Notes: generated by a model not told the origin, from the sequence alone. 64,000 nt of DNA from Rhodococcus triatomae BKS 15-14 (GCA_000341795.1 AODO01000020.1:1-64000), one strand, 5' to 3'. Shown: positions 33,684 to 42,499, numbered from the stretch's first letter. Numbers and translations are program-made.

Positions 33684-34604
33684 TCACCGGGTGGGCTGGG
33701 CGGTGCCGGATGTGACGGCGACGCCGTCGGCGGGCACGGCACTCACGATGCCTGCGATCTCCCGCATGTAGTCGACGACGCGCGGCCCCCACCGTGACGC
33801 GAGGTCCTCGTCGACGACGTGGACGCCCCCCTCGCGCACCGCGGTCAGGTCGGCCCATCCGGCGCGTCCGGCGACCGATTCGACCGTGACACCGCAACAC
33901 TGACCGTCCGCGAGGAAGATCAGGTCCGGGTCCTGCTCGACGATGAACTCCGCCGACAGCTGCGGGTAGCCGTCGCCGCCGGTCGCGATCGAGGTCAGGC
34001 CGAGCATCCCGTAGATCTCGCCGAGATAGGTGTCGTCGGTGACGGAATACAGGGTGTCGTCGAGCTCGTGGTAGTACCGCAGCGGCGCCTCACGCTCGGG
34101 TACCCCGGCGACGATGGCGTCGATGTCCGACTTCATCCGGGCGACGACCTCGGCGGCGTCGCCGACGTGGCCGGTGGCGGCGCCGAGCTGCTCGATCTGG
34201 CTGTACGTGTCCTCGAGGGTGGTGGCGGCCGGGAGGATCAGCACCTCGACCCCCGCGTTCTCCAGCCCGGCGACGAGATCGCCGGTGTCGGCGTTCGCGA
34301 CCACCAGGTCCGGCTCGTATCCGAGGATCGCCTCGACGTTCGGCGAGTAGCCGGACAGGTCGGTGACGGGCGCGTCCGCCGGGTGGTCGGAGCGGTCGTC
34401 GACGGCCACGACCTGATCACCCGCGCCGACGGCGTACAGCATCTCCGTGCTGGTGGGGCTCAGCGAGACGATCGCCTCCGGCACACCGGCCGCATCGGTC
34501 GTCGCGTCGTTCCCGCCGGTGGTGTCGCCGTCGCCGCAGCCAGCGACCAGGAGTGCGAAGGCGGTGAGGCCGGCGGTGACCAGCCGGCGGGACGTCAGGT
34601 GCAC
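33684..34604 (-). CDS. Solute-binding lipoprotein, BtuF/FhuD type
   Basis: A 306-residue lipoprotein with lipobox LLVAGC (Cys about 23). The mature protein has the TroA/BtuF N-lobe blocks PEAIVSLSPTSTEMLYAVGAGDQVVAVD and GYEPDLVVA. SLSPTSTEMLYALG-like sequence is characteristic of BtuF. It would capture cobalamin or a corrinoid outside the membrane. It begins 19 bases after the metZ stop, so no separate cobalamin riboswitch fits between them. Confidence 0.87.
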   Translation of the reverse strand: MHLTSRRLVTAGLTAFALLVAGCGDGDTTGGNDATTDAAGVPEAIVSLSPTSTEMLYAVGAGDQVVAVDDRSDHPADAPVTDLSGYSPNVEAILGYEPDLVVANADTGDLVAGLENAGVEVLILPAATTLEDTYSQIEQLGAATGHVGDAAEVVARMKSDIDAIVAGVPEREAPLRYYHELDDTLYSVTDDTYLGEIYGMLGLTSIATGGDGYPQLSAEFIVEQDPDLIFLADGQCCGVTVESVAGRAGWADLTAVREGGVHVVDEDLASRWGPRVVDYMREIAGIVSAVPADGVAVTSGTAQPTR

Positions 34605-34623
34605 AGCATTCCTCCGTGACGGG

Positions 34624-35847
34624 TCAGGCCAGTGCCTGTGCGAAGTCCTCGAGCAGGTCGTCGGTGTCCTCCAGACCGACCGACAGCCGGACCACGCCGT
34701 CGGTGAGACCGATCGCGGCGCGCCCCTCCGGGCCCATCGCCCGGTGCGTCGTGGTCGCCGGATGGGTGATGAGGGACTTCGAGTCGCCGAGGTTGTTGGA
34801 GATGTCGACGACGCGGAGCTTGTTCAGCAGTTCGAACGCCTTCTTCTTGCCCTCACCCTCGGCCGCCGCCAGCTCGAAGGTGACGACGGTGCCGCCGCCA
34901 CTCATCTGTGACGTCGCAAGTTCGTGCTGGGGGTGTGACTCGAGGAACGGGTACTTCACCCAGCTGACGGCGTCGTCGGCCTCGAGGAACCGGGCGATCC
35001 GCAGGGCGCTGTCCACGGAGTGTTTCACCCGCAGTGGCATCGTCTCGAGGCCCTTGAGCAGGGTGTGCGCGTTGAACGGGCTGAGCGCGGGACCGGTGTG
35101 CCGGATCAGCTGTTGCACGGGACCGTCGATGTAGTCCTGCGAGCCGAGGATCGCGCCGCCGAGGACACGGCCCTGGCCGTCGATGTGCTTGGTGCCCGAG
35201 TAGACGATCACGTCGGCGCCGAGGTCGAGGCTGCGCTGCAGCAGCGGGGTGGCGAAGACGTTGTCCAGCACCACCTTCGCGCCCGCCGCGTGCGCCATCT
35301 CGGACACCCGGCGGACGTCGACGAGAGTCTGCATCGGATTGGACGGGGTCTCGAAGAACACGGCGGTGGTGGGCACCGACAGCGCCTGCTCCCACTGGTC
35401 GAGGTCCTCACCGTCGACGAAGACGGTTTCCACGCCCCAGCGCGGCAGGATCTCGTTGCACACCACGAAGCAGGACCCGAAGAGGCTGCGGGCGGCGACG
35501 AGGCGGTCGCCCTTGCCGAGCAGCGCACCGAGCGCGGTGAACACCGCCGACATGCCGGACGCGGTGGCGTAGCAGCCCTCGGCGCCGTCGAGCAGACGCA
35601 TCCGCTCCTCGAACATCTTCACCGTCGGGTTGCCGTACCGCGAGTAGACGAAGTGGTCGATCTCGCCGGTGAACGCCTGCTCCGCCGCCTCCGCGGACTC
35701 GTAGACGAACCCGGAGTTGAGGAAGATCGCCTCCGAGGTCTCCTCGAAGCCGGAGCGCAGCGTGCCGCCGCGGACGCCGAGGGTCGCGGGGCGGATGCCG
35801 TCGGGGAGCGGCTTGGAGAACGCGCCGCCGGGGGGAATGGCACTCAC
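34624..35847 (-). CDS. metZ: O-succinylhomoserine sulfhydrylase
   Basis: A 407-residue PLP enzyme of the Cys/Met metabolism family. Blocks: GFVYESAEAAEQAF, YSRYGNPTV, ETPSNPMQTLVDV and the PLP-lysine site YSGTKHIDGQGR. The mycobacterial-like N terminus (IPPGGAFSKPLPDGIRPATLGVRGG) supports MetZ over MetB. It joins O-succinyl- or O-acetylhomoserine to sulfide to give homocysteine. The GTG at 35847 has GGAGG five bases upstream and overlaps the rhodanese stop (GTGA). Its link with B12 uptake fits a B12-dependent methionine synthase elsewhere (inference). Confidence 0.92.
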   Translation of the reverse strand: MSAIPPGGAFSKPLPDGIRPATLGVRGGTLRSGFEETSEAIFLNSGFVYESAEAAEQAFTGEIDHFVYSRYGNPTVKMFEERMRLLDGAEGCYATASGMSAVFTALGALLGKGDRLVAARSLFGSCFVVCNEILPRWGVETVFVDGEDLDQWEQALSVPTTAVFFETPSNPMQTLVDVRRVSEMAHAAGAKVVLDNVFATPLLQRSLDLGADVIVYSGTKHIDGQGRVLGGAILGSQDYIDGPVQQLIRHTGPALSPFNAHTLLKGLETMPLRVKHSVDSALRIARFLEADDAVSWVKYPFLESHPQHELATSQMSGGGTVVTFELAAAEGEGKKKAFELLNKLRVVDISNNLGDSKSLITHPATTTHRAMGPEGRAAIGLTDGVVRLSVGLEDTDDLLEDFAQALA

Positions 35848-36260
35848 GACTGCCTCCAGGCGAGTCCGACCGAACGCCAGCCCGCGCCGCCGCGGTGGCC
35901 GGTGTCGTCGAGTCCGCCCTCGAAGCCGTCGAGGACGTTGTAGGCGGGGGCGATGCCGGCGGCGGTGGCCGCCTCGGCCGCGCCGATCGAGCGCTGTCCC
36001 GAGCGGCACAGGAAGATGACCTCGGCGTCGTCGCCGCCGGTGACGCCCGCCGCCTGCAGCTGGTCGACGAACGCGGTGTTGCGTTCACCGGCGAACGAGA
36101 CCCACTCGATCGTCAGCGGCTCGCGGCCGAGTTCGGCGAGGTCGGGGAGGCCGACGAATCGCCACTCGGCTTCGGTGCGGACATCGACCAGGACGGCCCT
36201 GGGATGCTCGCGCAGCAGGTCCCACGCCTGCTGGGGGGTCAGGTCACCTGCGTAGGTCAT
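35844..36260 (-). CDS. Rhodanese-like sulfurtransferase
   Basis: A 138-residue single-domain rhodanese with VLVDVRTEAEWRFVGLP (CH2A-like) and the active loop LCRSGQRS, in which the catalytic Cys is near residue 93. It carries a persulfide and can pass sulfur to acceptors. It sits directly before metZ with a four-base overlap, the usual actinobacterial arrangement, suggesting delivery of sulfur for homocysteine synthesis. An in-frame GTG at 36266 is an alternative start. Confidence 0.9.
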   Translation of the reverse strand: MTYAGDLTPQQAWDLLREHPRAVLVDVRTEAEWRFVGLPDLAELGREPLTIEWVSFAGERNTAFVDQLQAAGVTGGDDAEVIFLCRSGQRSIGAAEAATAAGIAPAYNVLDGFEGGLDDTGHRGGAGWRSVGLAWRQS

Positions 36261-36292
36261 GTGCACAGCTTTTCACAATCCGTTCCGGGGCC

Positions 36293-37081
36293 TCACGCCG
36301 CCGCTGCTTCCTTGACCGCATGCCCGACCTGGGCGCGCAGCGCCGCGAAGCGTGCGGAGCCCCGCAGATCGTCCGCATCGACGCCGATGCGGGGCAGGTC
36401 GACGGGCAGGTCGAGCACGATCCGGCCCGGCTGCCGGCCCAGGACGACGATCCGGGTTCCGAGATAGACGGCCTCGTCGGCGCTGTGTGTGACGAACACG
36501 GTCGTCCTCGGGACCGCGTCGGCACGGGTTCCGGCCCCCGATCGCAGGTCGTCCTGCAGACGCTCGCGTGTCAGCGCGTCGAGTGCCGCGAACGGTTCGT
36601 CGAGCAGCAGCAGCGACGTCGGCACCGCGAGCGCCCGGGCGATCGCGACGCGTTGCTGTTGCCCACCGGAGATCTGCCAGGTCCGGCGGTCCGCGAGACC
36701 GTCGAGGCCGACGCGGTCGAGCAGGTCCGCGCGCGCCTGCGCCCGCTGCGGGCGGGGCACCCCGGCGTAGCCGAGGGCGAGGTCGACGTTGCCGCCGACG
36801 GTCCGCCACGGCAGCAGTCTCGGCTGCTGGAACACGACGCCCGCGGTCACTCCGGGGGTGGGGGTCCCCCCGCCGACCCGCACCTGCCCGTGACTCGGCT
36901 CCTCGAATCCGGCGATCAGCCGCAGCAGGGTGCTCTTGCCGCAGCCGGAGGCCCCGACGAGGACGAGGAACTCACCGTCCGGGACCTCCAGTGACAGCGG
37001 GCCGACCGCGGTGACGGAACCGTAGTCGTGCCGGACGTCGGTCAGCCGGATGCGCGGCTCCGCGCTATTGCGCGGCAGCAT
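36293..37081 (-). CDS. ssuB: Aliphatic sulfonate/taurine ABC transporter ATP-binding protein
   Basis: A 262-residue ATPase of the nitrate/sulfonate/taurine group. Walker A is GASGCGKST (about 43-51), Q-loop [13 protein letters not shown], signature [15 protein letters not shown] and Walker [18 protein letters not shown]. It overlaps the end of the binding-protein gene by 17 bases (37065-37081). TauB is the main alternative name; the two cannot be separated by sequence here. Confidence 0.88.
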   Translation of the reverse strand: MLPRNSAEPRIRLTDVRHDYGSVTAVGPLSLEVPDGEFLVLVGASGCGKSTLLRLIAGFEEPSHGQVRVGGGTPTPGVTAGVVFQQPRLLPWRTVGGNVDLALGYAGVPRPQRAQARADLLDRVGLDGLADRRTWQISGGQQQRVAIARALAVPTSLLLLDEPFAALDALTRERLQDDLRSGAGTRADAVPRTTVFVTHSADEAVYLGTRIVVLGRQPGRIVLDLPVDLPRIGVDADDLRGSARFAALRAQVGHAVKEAAAA

Positions 37082-38108
37082 CGGGCAGGCCCGTGACGTA
37101 CAGCCCGTCCTGGAAGTCCGCGAGGGCCGGGGCGGACGGGATCTGCTTCTGTTCGGCGAGGAACTGTGCCGCGCTCTGCAGGTTGTTCGCGAGGGCGCCG
37201 GGCTTGCCGTCGGTGCCGAGCCACTGGGCGGAGGTCACGTCCTCGGGGCGGAGGAAGACGGCCTGCCCCAGCTGCGCCTCCGCCTCGGCCGGGGTGATAC
37301 CCGCTTCCGCGGCAACGGCTTTCGCAGCCGCGCCCGGATCCTCCGCGATCGTCGTCAGGGCGCGGGCCTGGGCCTGCCGCCACACCGTCACCACGTCGGG
37401 GTGGTCGGCGGCGAAGCCGCGGGCGACGACGGCGAGGTCGAGGGTGGGTTTGCCCGCCGCGGCCAGCTCCCGGCTGGTGACCAGGGTCGTGCCGTCCTTG
37501 CGGACCTCGTCGAGTGTGGGCAGCCACGTGTAGACGGCGTCGATGTCGCCGCGCTGCCAGGCGGCGAGCGAAGCCTGCGGCTGCAGGTCGATCAGCTGGA
37601 CGTCGGTGGCGGACAGCCCGACGCGGTCGAGCGCGGCGAGCACGCTGTAGTGCGCGGTGGACGCGAACGCCGTGCCGACCTTCCGGCCGCGCAGGTCCTC
37701 GACCGTCGTGATGCCGGTGCCGTTGCGGGCGACGAGGGCCTCGTTGTCACCCGCGACGTCGAGGATCCACGCCACCTCGTAGTCGATGCTCAACGGATCG
37801 GACAGGCCGCGGGCGACCGGGCTCGACCCGAGCGCACCGAAGTCGAGTTCGCCGGCCACGAAGGCGGTGTTGACGTCGGCGCCGGAGTCGAACTTCGTCC
37901 ACTTGATCGTGTAGTCGGGCAGCGCCTCCTCCAGCCAGCCACCGTTCTTGACGACGAGATCACCGCTCGGGAACGTCTGGTATCCGACGCGGATGACGGG
38001 CTTGTCGCCGGTCGAGTCACCGCCGTCGACCGAGCACGACGCCACCGTCGCCACGGCGAGTGCCGCGGCTGCCACCGTGAGGAGGGCGCGGCGCAGGGAC
38101 TTGTTCAT
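37065..38108 (-). CDS. ssuA: Aliphatic sulfonate/taurine-binding lipoprotein
   Basis: A 347-residue protein with signal peptide and lipobox VATVASC (Cys about 25). The mature domain reads IRVGYQTFPSGDLVVKNGGWLEEAL and FVAGELDFGALGSSPVARGL, typical of TauA/SsuA-type proteins. The ATG at 38108 (MNKSLRR) gives a proper signal peptide; longer readings do not. It would capture sulfonates such as taurine for import as a sulfur source. It starts ten bases after the permease stop. Confidence 0.87.
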   Translation of the reverse strand: MNKSLRRALLTVAAAALAVATVASCSVDGGDSTGDKPVIRVGYQTFPSGDLVVKNGGWLEEALPDYTIKWTKFDSGADVNTAFVAGELDFGALGSSPVARGLSDPLSIDYEVAWILDVAGDNEALVARNGTGITTVEDLRGRKVGTAFASTAHYSVLAALDRVGLSATDVQLIDLQPQASLAAWQRGDIDAVYTWLPTLDEVRKDGTTLVTSRELAAAGKPTLDLAVVARGFAADHPDVVTVWRQAQARALTTIAEDPGAAAKAVAAEAGITPAEAEAQLGQAVFLRPEDVTSAQWLGTDGKPGALANNLQSAAQFLAEQKQIPSAPALADFQDGLYVTGLPDAAAQ

Positions 38109-38118
38109 CTCGTACCTC

Positions 38119-38994
38119 TCAATGCGTGCCCCGCCAGGGGACCGCTCGTCGCTCGACGACACGGAGCAGGGCGTCGATGGTGAGTCCGGACAGTCCGATC
38201 GCGAAGATGCCGACGAGGACGACCGGTGTGTTGTTGTAGTTCGAGGCGTCCTTGACCAGACCTCCGACGCCGGGGATTCCGTTGAACAACTCGGCGGCCA
38301 CCACCGACGAGTAGGCGATGCCCACGGCCAGACGGATGCCGGTGAGCGCTTCGGGCAGCGCTGCCGGCAGCACGACGTCGCGGACCACCTGGTACCGGTT
38401 GGCCCCGACGGCCCGGGCGGCCTCGGTCAGTCCGACGGGTGCGCCGAGCACCGCGGTGGTGGTGGCGACCGCGGTCGGGGGGAGAGCGGCGAGCGCGAGG
38501 AGCGCGATCTTGGGCGCCTCGTCGATGCCGAGCCAGATCACGAGCAGGAACAGGTAGGCGAGCGGCGGGAGCGCGCGCAGGAACGTGAGCCAGGGTTCAA
38601 GGATGCGTCGCAACCATCCGACGCTGCCCATCGCGAGACCGAGCACGAGGCCGCCGGCGACACCGATCAGAACACCCGCCGCAACCCGGCGCAGTGTCAT
38701 GTACAGGTGCTCCAACAGCAGGTAACCCTGGTAGCCGCGGACGCCGTCGTGGGTGGTCGAGGCGTCGACCGCGGCTGCCCAGACCGTTGCCGGGCGGGGG
38801 ACGAAGACCTCGCTCCACAGGCCGCTGGACGCGGCCAGCTGCCAGGCGCCGAGGAAGACGAGGACCGAGAGCAGCGGCAGCCCGGCCGCGGCGAGCCGTC
38901 GTCGGCGAGCCCCCGAGCGGGGGGTGGTCTGGGGTGGGGTGGATTGCGCGCGGGCCGCGGCGCCCCGATCGAGCGTCGCGGACATGTCTGGCAT
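38119..38994 (-). CDS. ssuC: Aliphatic sulfonate/taurine ABC transporter permease
   Basis: A 291-residue inner-membrane protein with six or so helices. The EAA-type loop is EAARAVGANRYQVVRDVVLPAALPEALTGIRLAVGIAY, shown here by its core EAARAVGANRYQVV. PLAYLFLLVIWLGIDEAPKI is typical of SsuC/TauC. Two possible ATG starts, 38994 and 38985, are not separated by a clear ribosome site; the leader contains strong hairpins instead. It is the first gene of a long minus-strand run reaching 30549. Confidence 0.86.
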   Translation of the reverse strand: MPDMSATLDRGAAARAQSTPPQTTPRSGARRRRLAAAGLPLLSVLVFLGAWQLAASSGLWSEVFVPRPATVWAAAVDASTTHDGVRGYQGYLLLEHLYMTLRRVAAGVLIGVAGGLVLGLAMGSVGWLRRILEPWLTFLRALPPLAYLFLLVIWLGIDEAPKIALLALAALPPTAVATTTAVLGAPVGLTEAARAVGANRYQVVRDVVLPAALPEALTGIRLAVGIAYSSVVAAELFNGIPGVGGLVKDASNYNNTPVVLVGIFAIGLSGLTIDALLRVVERRAVPWRGTH

Positions 38995-39000
38995 CGAACA

Positions 39001-39051
39001 GGGCTCTCGCGCCGGAGCCCAGGGTTGCGATCAGGGTGAGTGCAACCCTGG
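39001..39051 (-). promoter_or_regulatory. Two consecutive hairpins in the ssuC leader
   Basis: On the transcript, a stem with arms CCAGGGTTGC/GCAACCCTGG (39019-39028 and 39042-39051, 10 bp) is followed by a stem with arms GGGCTC/GAGCCC (39001-39006 and 39015-39020, 6 bp). The second ends about six bases before the ATG at 38994, where a ribosome site would be expected. The two stems share bases 39019-39020, so they may compete. A riboregulatory role is inferred from geometry only. Confidence 0.45.
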
Positions 39052-39083
39052 TCGCGGCGCCGGAACCCGCCGATCATGCGACT

Positions 39084-39100
39084 CACAAATGTTGCTTGTG
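39084..39100. promoter_or_regulatory. Inverted repeat CACAA-N7-TTGTG upstream of ssuC
   Basis: Perfect five-base arms separated by seven bases, 90 bases upstream of ssuC in an otherwise GC-rich stretch. It may be an operator for a sulfur or metal regulator, or part of the promoter. No known regulator consensus was matched. Confidence 0.3.
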
Positions 39101-39197
39101 CCCCCTCAAGGAAGGGTGCCCTAGCGGAGTTTCTCTCGAAAGTGGAGGATCGAAGGCAGGGTCCGGCCACAGGCCGCTCCGCGCAAGTTAGGTACGG

Positions 39198-39211
39198 CTC
39201 AGTAAACTGAG
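39198..39211. promoter_or_regulatory. Palindrome CTCAGTAAACTGAG upstream of fprA
   Basis: Perfect six-base arms around AA, 67 bases upstream of the fprA ATG, in a local AT-richer segment that probably holds the promoter. The regulator is unknown. An overlapping partial IdeR-like match was considered and judged too weak. Confidence 0.35.
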
Positions 39212-39277
39212 GACGGGCCGACACGGCCTGCGCACACGAATCGTCCGTCCGCTAGCCGCAAAGGTAGTTCGCTCGAG

Positions 39278-40645
39278 ATGACTGATCAGAATCGCCCGCT
39301 CCGGGTGGCCATCGTCGGCGCCGGCCCGGCCGGCATCTACGCCGCCGACGCCCTCATGAAGTCCGACACCGCCGCCGACCGTGGCGTCAGCATCGACCTC
39401 TTCGAGCGCATGCCCGCCCCCTTCGGCCTGATCCGCTACGGCGTCGCACCCGACCACCCCCGCATCAAGGGCATCATCACCGCCCTCCACAAGGTCCTCG
39501 ACAAGCCCCAGGTCCGCCTCCTCGGCAACATCGACTACGGCACCGACATCACCCTCGACGACCTGCGCAGCTTCTACGACGCCGTCATCTTCTCCACCGG
39601 CGCCAACGCGGACCGCGCCCTGAACATCCCCGGCATCGACCTCGACGGCTCCTACGGCGCCGCCGACTTCGTCTCCTGGTACGACGGACACCCCGACGTC
39701 CCGCGCGAATGGCCCCTCGAGGCCGAGAAGGTCGCCGTCCTCGGCGTCGGCAACGTCGCCCTCGACATCGCCCGCGTCCTCGCCAAGACCGGCGACGAGC
39801 TGCTGCCGACGGAGATCCCCGCCAACGTCTACGAGGGCCTCAAGAACAACAAGGCCGTCGAGGTACACGTCTTCGGACGTCGCGGCCCGGCGCAGGCCAA
39901 GTTCACGCCGCTCGAACTGCGTGAGCTGGACCACTCCCCGACCATCGAGGTCATCGTCGACCCCGAGGACATCGACTACGACGAGGGCTCCGAGGCCGCC
40001 CGCCGCGGCTCCAAGCAGGTCGACATGGTCGCCAACACCCTGCAGGACTGGGCGATCCGCGACGTCGGAGACCGCCCGCACAAGCTGTTCCTGCACTTCT
40101 TCGAATCCCCCACCGAGGTCCTCGGCGAGGACGGCAAGGTCGTCGGCCTGCGCACCGAGCGCACCGAACTCGACGGCACCGGCAACGTCCGCGGCACCGG
40201 CAAGTTCAACGACTGGGACGTTCAGGCCGTGTACCGCGCCGTCGGATACCTGTCGCAGAACATCGCCAAGCTGCCGTTCGACGACCAGGCGGGCACCGTC
40301 CCCAACGAGGCCGGACGCGTCCTCGACGAGGACGGCAAGCACATCGACGCGACCTACGTCACCGGCTGGATCAAGCGCGGCCCCGTCGGTCTCATCGGCC
40401 ACACCAAGGGCGACGCCAACGAGACCATCGCGTGCCTGCTCGCGGACGCCCCGAACTTTGCGGGCGCCCCCAACCCCGACGAGAACGCGATCATCGAGTT
40501 CCTCGAGGGCAAGCAGCTGCCCTACACCACCTGGGACGGCTGGTACCGACTCGACGCCCACGAGCGCAGCCTCGGCGAACCGGAAGGCCGCGAACGCATC
40601 AAGGTCGTCGAGCGCGACGACATGCTGCGCGCCTCGCAGCAGTAG
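39278..40645 (+). CDS. fprA: NADPH-ferredoxin reductase (adrenodoxin-reductase-like)
   Basis: A 455-residue FAD/NADPH protein matching mycobacterial FprA in length and sequence. The FAD site is VAIVGAGPAGIYAADAL (about 10-26), followed by PAPFGLIRYGVAPDHPRIK. The NADPH site is VAVLGVGNVALDIARVL and the C-terminal block GWIKRGPVGLIGHTKGDANET. It passes electrons from NADPH to ferredoxins that feed cytochromes P450 or other oxygenases. Codon use is markedly C-ending, suggesting high expression. A strong hairpin follows the stop. Confidence 0.93.
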   Translation: MTDQNRPLRVAIVGAGPAGIYAADALMKSDTAADRGVSIDLFERMPAPFGLIRYGVAPDHPRIKGIITALHKVLDKPQVRLLGNIDYGTDITLDDLRSFYDAVIFSTGANADRALNIPGIDLDGSYGAADFVSWYDGHPDVPREWPLEAEKVAVLGVGNVALDIARVLAKTGDELLPTEIPANVYEGLKNNKAVEVHVFGRRGPAQAKFTPLELRELDHSPTIEVIVDPEDIDYDEGSEAARRGSKQVDMVANTLQDWAIRDVGDRPHKLFLHFFESPTEVLGEDGKVVGLRTERTELDGTGNVRGTGKFNDWDVQAVYRAVGYLSQNIAKLPFDDQAGTVPNEAGRVLDEDGKHIDATYVTGWIKRGPVGLIGHTKGDANETIACLLADAPNFAGAPNPDENAIIEFLEGKQLPYTTWDGWYRLDAHERSLGEPEGRERIKVVERDDMLRASQQ

Positions 40646-40658
40646 ACAACTTCCTTCG

Positions 40659-40695
40659 CGAGCGTGGCGCCCGGTACCCCCGGGCGCCACGCTCG
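40659..40695 (+). terminator. Intrinsic-type terminator after fprA
   Basis: A perfect 15-bp inverted repeat (40659-40673 and 40681-40695) with a seven-base loop begins 13 bases after the fprA stop. There is no T-run, as is usual in high-GC actinobacteria. Confidence 0.75.
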
Positions 40696-40716
40696 TGTGA
40701 TCGACAGGGCAGCACA

Positions 40717-41457
40717 GTGTTCGACGCACACGTCCACATCATCGACCCGCGGTTTCCCCTGGTCGCCAATCACGGCTACCTGCCCGAGCCGTTCACCATC
40801 GCCGACTACCGGCAGCGGGTCGCCGACCTGGGGCTCGGTGTGGAAGGCGGCGCGGTCGTGACCGCCTCGTACCAGGGCACCGGTCAGGCCTACCTGGCGA
40901 CGACGCTGCGCGAACTCGGTCCGGGCTGGGTGGGCGTGACGCAACTCGAACCCGACGCCACGGACGAGGACATCATCGCGCTCGACGAGGCCGGGGTCCG
41001 CGCCGTCCGGTTCAATCTCCGACGCAGCGCCACCGACGTCAAACTGCTCACCACACAAGCACTTCGGGCGTGGGAGCTCGTCGGATGGCATGCCGAGTTC
41101 TACGTGGACGCCACCCTCCTGTTGTCCCTCGAGCCGGTCTTCAAGAAGCTCCCCGCGGTCAGCATCGACCACCTCGGCATGTCGACACGGGGACTGCCGT
41201 ACCTGCTCAACCTCGTCGACCGCGGCGCACGTGTGAAGGCCACCGGTTTCGGGCGGGCCACCATCGACGACGTCGGAGACGCCCTCAAACGCATCGACGC
41301 CGTCAACCCGACGGCACTGATGTTCGGCACCGATCTCCCCGGCACCCGCGCCCGGCGCGCGTTCGAACTCACCGATCTCGACACCATCACCGAGGCGGTC
41401 GGCGACAACCTGGACGCGGTGCTCGGCGGCAACGCCCGCTCGTTCTACCGGATCTGA
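40717..41457 (+). CDS. Amidohydrolase-family metal-dependent hydrolase
   Basis: A 246-residue TIM-barrel protein of the amidohydrolase 2 group, beginning MFDAHVHIIDPRFPLV with the metal-binding HVH. VSIDHLGMS supplies a later His and MFGTDLPGTR the final conserved Asp. Members act on lactones, dicarboxylic acids or decarboxylate aromatic acids; the substrate here is unknown. The GTG at 40717 is chosen because the conserved domain begins at the next residue. It lies downstream of the fprA terminator and is likely its own unit. Confidence 0.82.
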   Translation: MFDAHVHIIDPRFPLVANHGYLPEPFTIADYRQRVADLGLGVEGGAVVTASYQGTGQAYLATTLRELGPGWVGVTQLEPDATDEDIIALDEAGVRAVRFNLRRSATDVKLLTTQALRAWELVGWHAEFYVDATLLLSLEPVFKKLPAVSIDHLGMSTRGLPYLLNLVDRGARVKATGFGRATIDDVGDALKRIDAVNPTALMFGTDLPGTRARRAFELTDLDTITEAVGDNLDAVLGGNARSFYRI

Positions 41458-41470
41458 CCGCCCGCCCGGT

Positions 41471-41932
41471 TCACGCGAGACGTGCGGGAAAACCTCCAGT
41501 CGCGATCGGACCCCACCGCTCGACGGTGACGCGAATCAGGGACTTGCCCTGCTCGACCATCGCCTCGCGGTACTCGTCCCAGTCGGGGTGCTCACCGGCA
41601 ACCGACCGGTAGTACTCGACGAGCGGTTCCACGGAGTCCGGGAGGTCGATCACCTCGGCCGTGCCGTCGACCTGCACCCACGCGTCGTCGAAGTCACCGC
41701 CGAGGGACAGGACGGTGGCAGCGGGTGAGCGTCGCAGGTTCACCGCCTTGGCGCGGTCGGGATAGGTCGAGATCAGGACGCGGCCGTCCGGGCCGATTCC
41801 GTAGGTGACGGGACTGAGCTGCGGTGAACCGTCGGATCGGGTGGTCAGCAGGACGCCGTTGCGGCGGCTGCGCAGGAAGTCCAGCAGTTCGGCGTGGTCG
41901 ACACGGTCCGTGGTCGCGATCCTGCGTGCCAT
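41471..41932 (-). CDS. PPOX-class F420-dependent (or flavin) oxidoreductase
   Basis: A 153-residue split-barrel protein. LLDFLRSRRNGVLLTTRSDGSPQLSPVTYGI and GRVLISTYPDRAKAVNLRR are typical of the Rv1155-like F420/FMN family (each quoted only in part: RRNGVLLTTRSDGSPQ and ISTYPDRAKAVNLRR). Family members use F420 or flavin to reduce unknown substrates. The ATG at 41932 gives the standard length. It is convergent with the amidohydrolase gene, with 13 bases between. The genome has an fgd gene at the left edge of the window, so F420H2 should be available. Confidence 0.84.
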   Translation of the reverse strand: MARRIATTDRVDHAELLDFLRSRRNGVLLTTRSDGSPQLSPVTYGIGPDGRVLISTYPDRAKAVNLRRSPAATVLSLGGDFDDAWVQVDGTAEVIDLPDSVEPLVEYYRSVAGEHPDWDEYREAMVEQGKSLIRVTVERWGPIATGGFPARLA

Positions 41933-41979
41933 CTGTTGCCTCCCGGTTCCCGACGATGCTGCGTCCAGTATCCCCGGGG

Positions 41980-42462
41980 TCAGATCGCGACGACGGCCCC
42001 GAGCCACACCGCTGCGGCGAGCAGGGCACCCAGCAGTTCCACGAGGATCGACAGGCCGACCGCCTTCGTCGCGTGGACCGTGGCCCGCCATGCGTCACGA
42101 TGGGTGCGGTGCCGCTGCGCCTCGGACAGGTAGGTGCCGAGCAGGAACCCCAGCACCAGCCCGATCACCGGGACCACGAAGAACCCGACGATGCCGAGCA
42201 GACCGCCGATCACCAGCGACCGATTCGGTACCCCCGCGTCGCGGAGCCGCTGCCCCGGCCAGGTGTACTTCACGACCCCCGAGACCACGAGAAGCGCTGC
42301 CGCCACACCGAACACGGCCCACCCGGTGGCCGTGCCGACCACGATCGCCCACACCGCGATCGCGCCCAACACGAGCAGCGATCCCGGCAGGATCGGTACG
42401 ACGATGCCCACCAATCCGACCAGGATCGCCAGTCCGACCAGAATTTCTCCACCCGCGCTCAC
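41980..42462 (-). CDS. DUF456 family membrane protein
   Basis: A 160-residue membrane protein with five or so hydrophobic segments. The DUF456 hallmarks are GLVGIVVPILPGSLLVLGAI near residues 18-37 and the Gly-rich GFFVVPVIGLVLGFLLGTYL near 94-113. The GTG start at 42462 is followed directly by the first helix. No function is established for the family. It follows the VOC gene (ending 42500) on the same strand and may be co-transcribed with it. Confidence 0.85.
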   Translation of the reverse strand: MSAGGEILVGLAILVGLVGIVVPILPGSLLVLGAIAVWAIVVGTATGWAVFGVAAALLVVSGVVKYTWPGQRLRDAGVPNRSLVIGGLLGIVGFFVVPVIGLVLGFLLGTYLSEAQRHRTHRDAWRATVHATKAVGLSILVELLGALLAAAVWLGAVVAI

Positions 42463-42499
42463 TGGCGCCACTGTGCCAGAGCGCGTCCCCGCCCGCGGA

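Noticed and set aside
34605-34623. Cobalamin riboswitch before the BtuF-type gene
   Set aside because: Only 19 bases separate it from metZ, far too short; none was seen in the upstream leaders.
39187-39205. IdeR/DmdR iron box upstream of fprA
   Set aside because: Only about 13 of 19 positions match the consensus and the second half-site is poor; a separate perfect palindrome overlaps it.
39188-40729. A 513-codon minus-strand open frame
   Set aside because: Exact antisense of fprA; Val/Asp/Gly-rich shadow with no family features.
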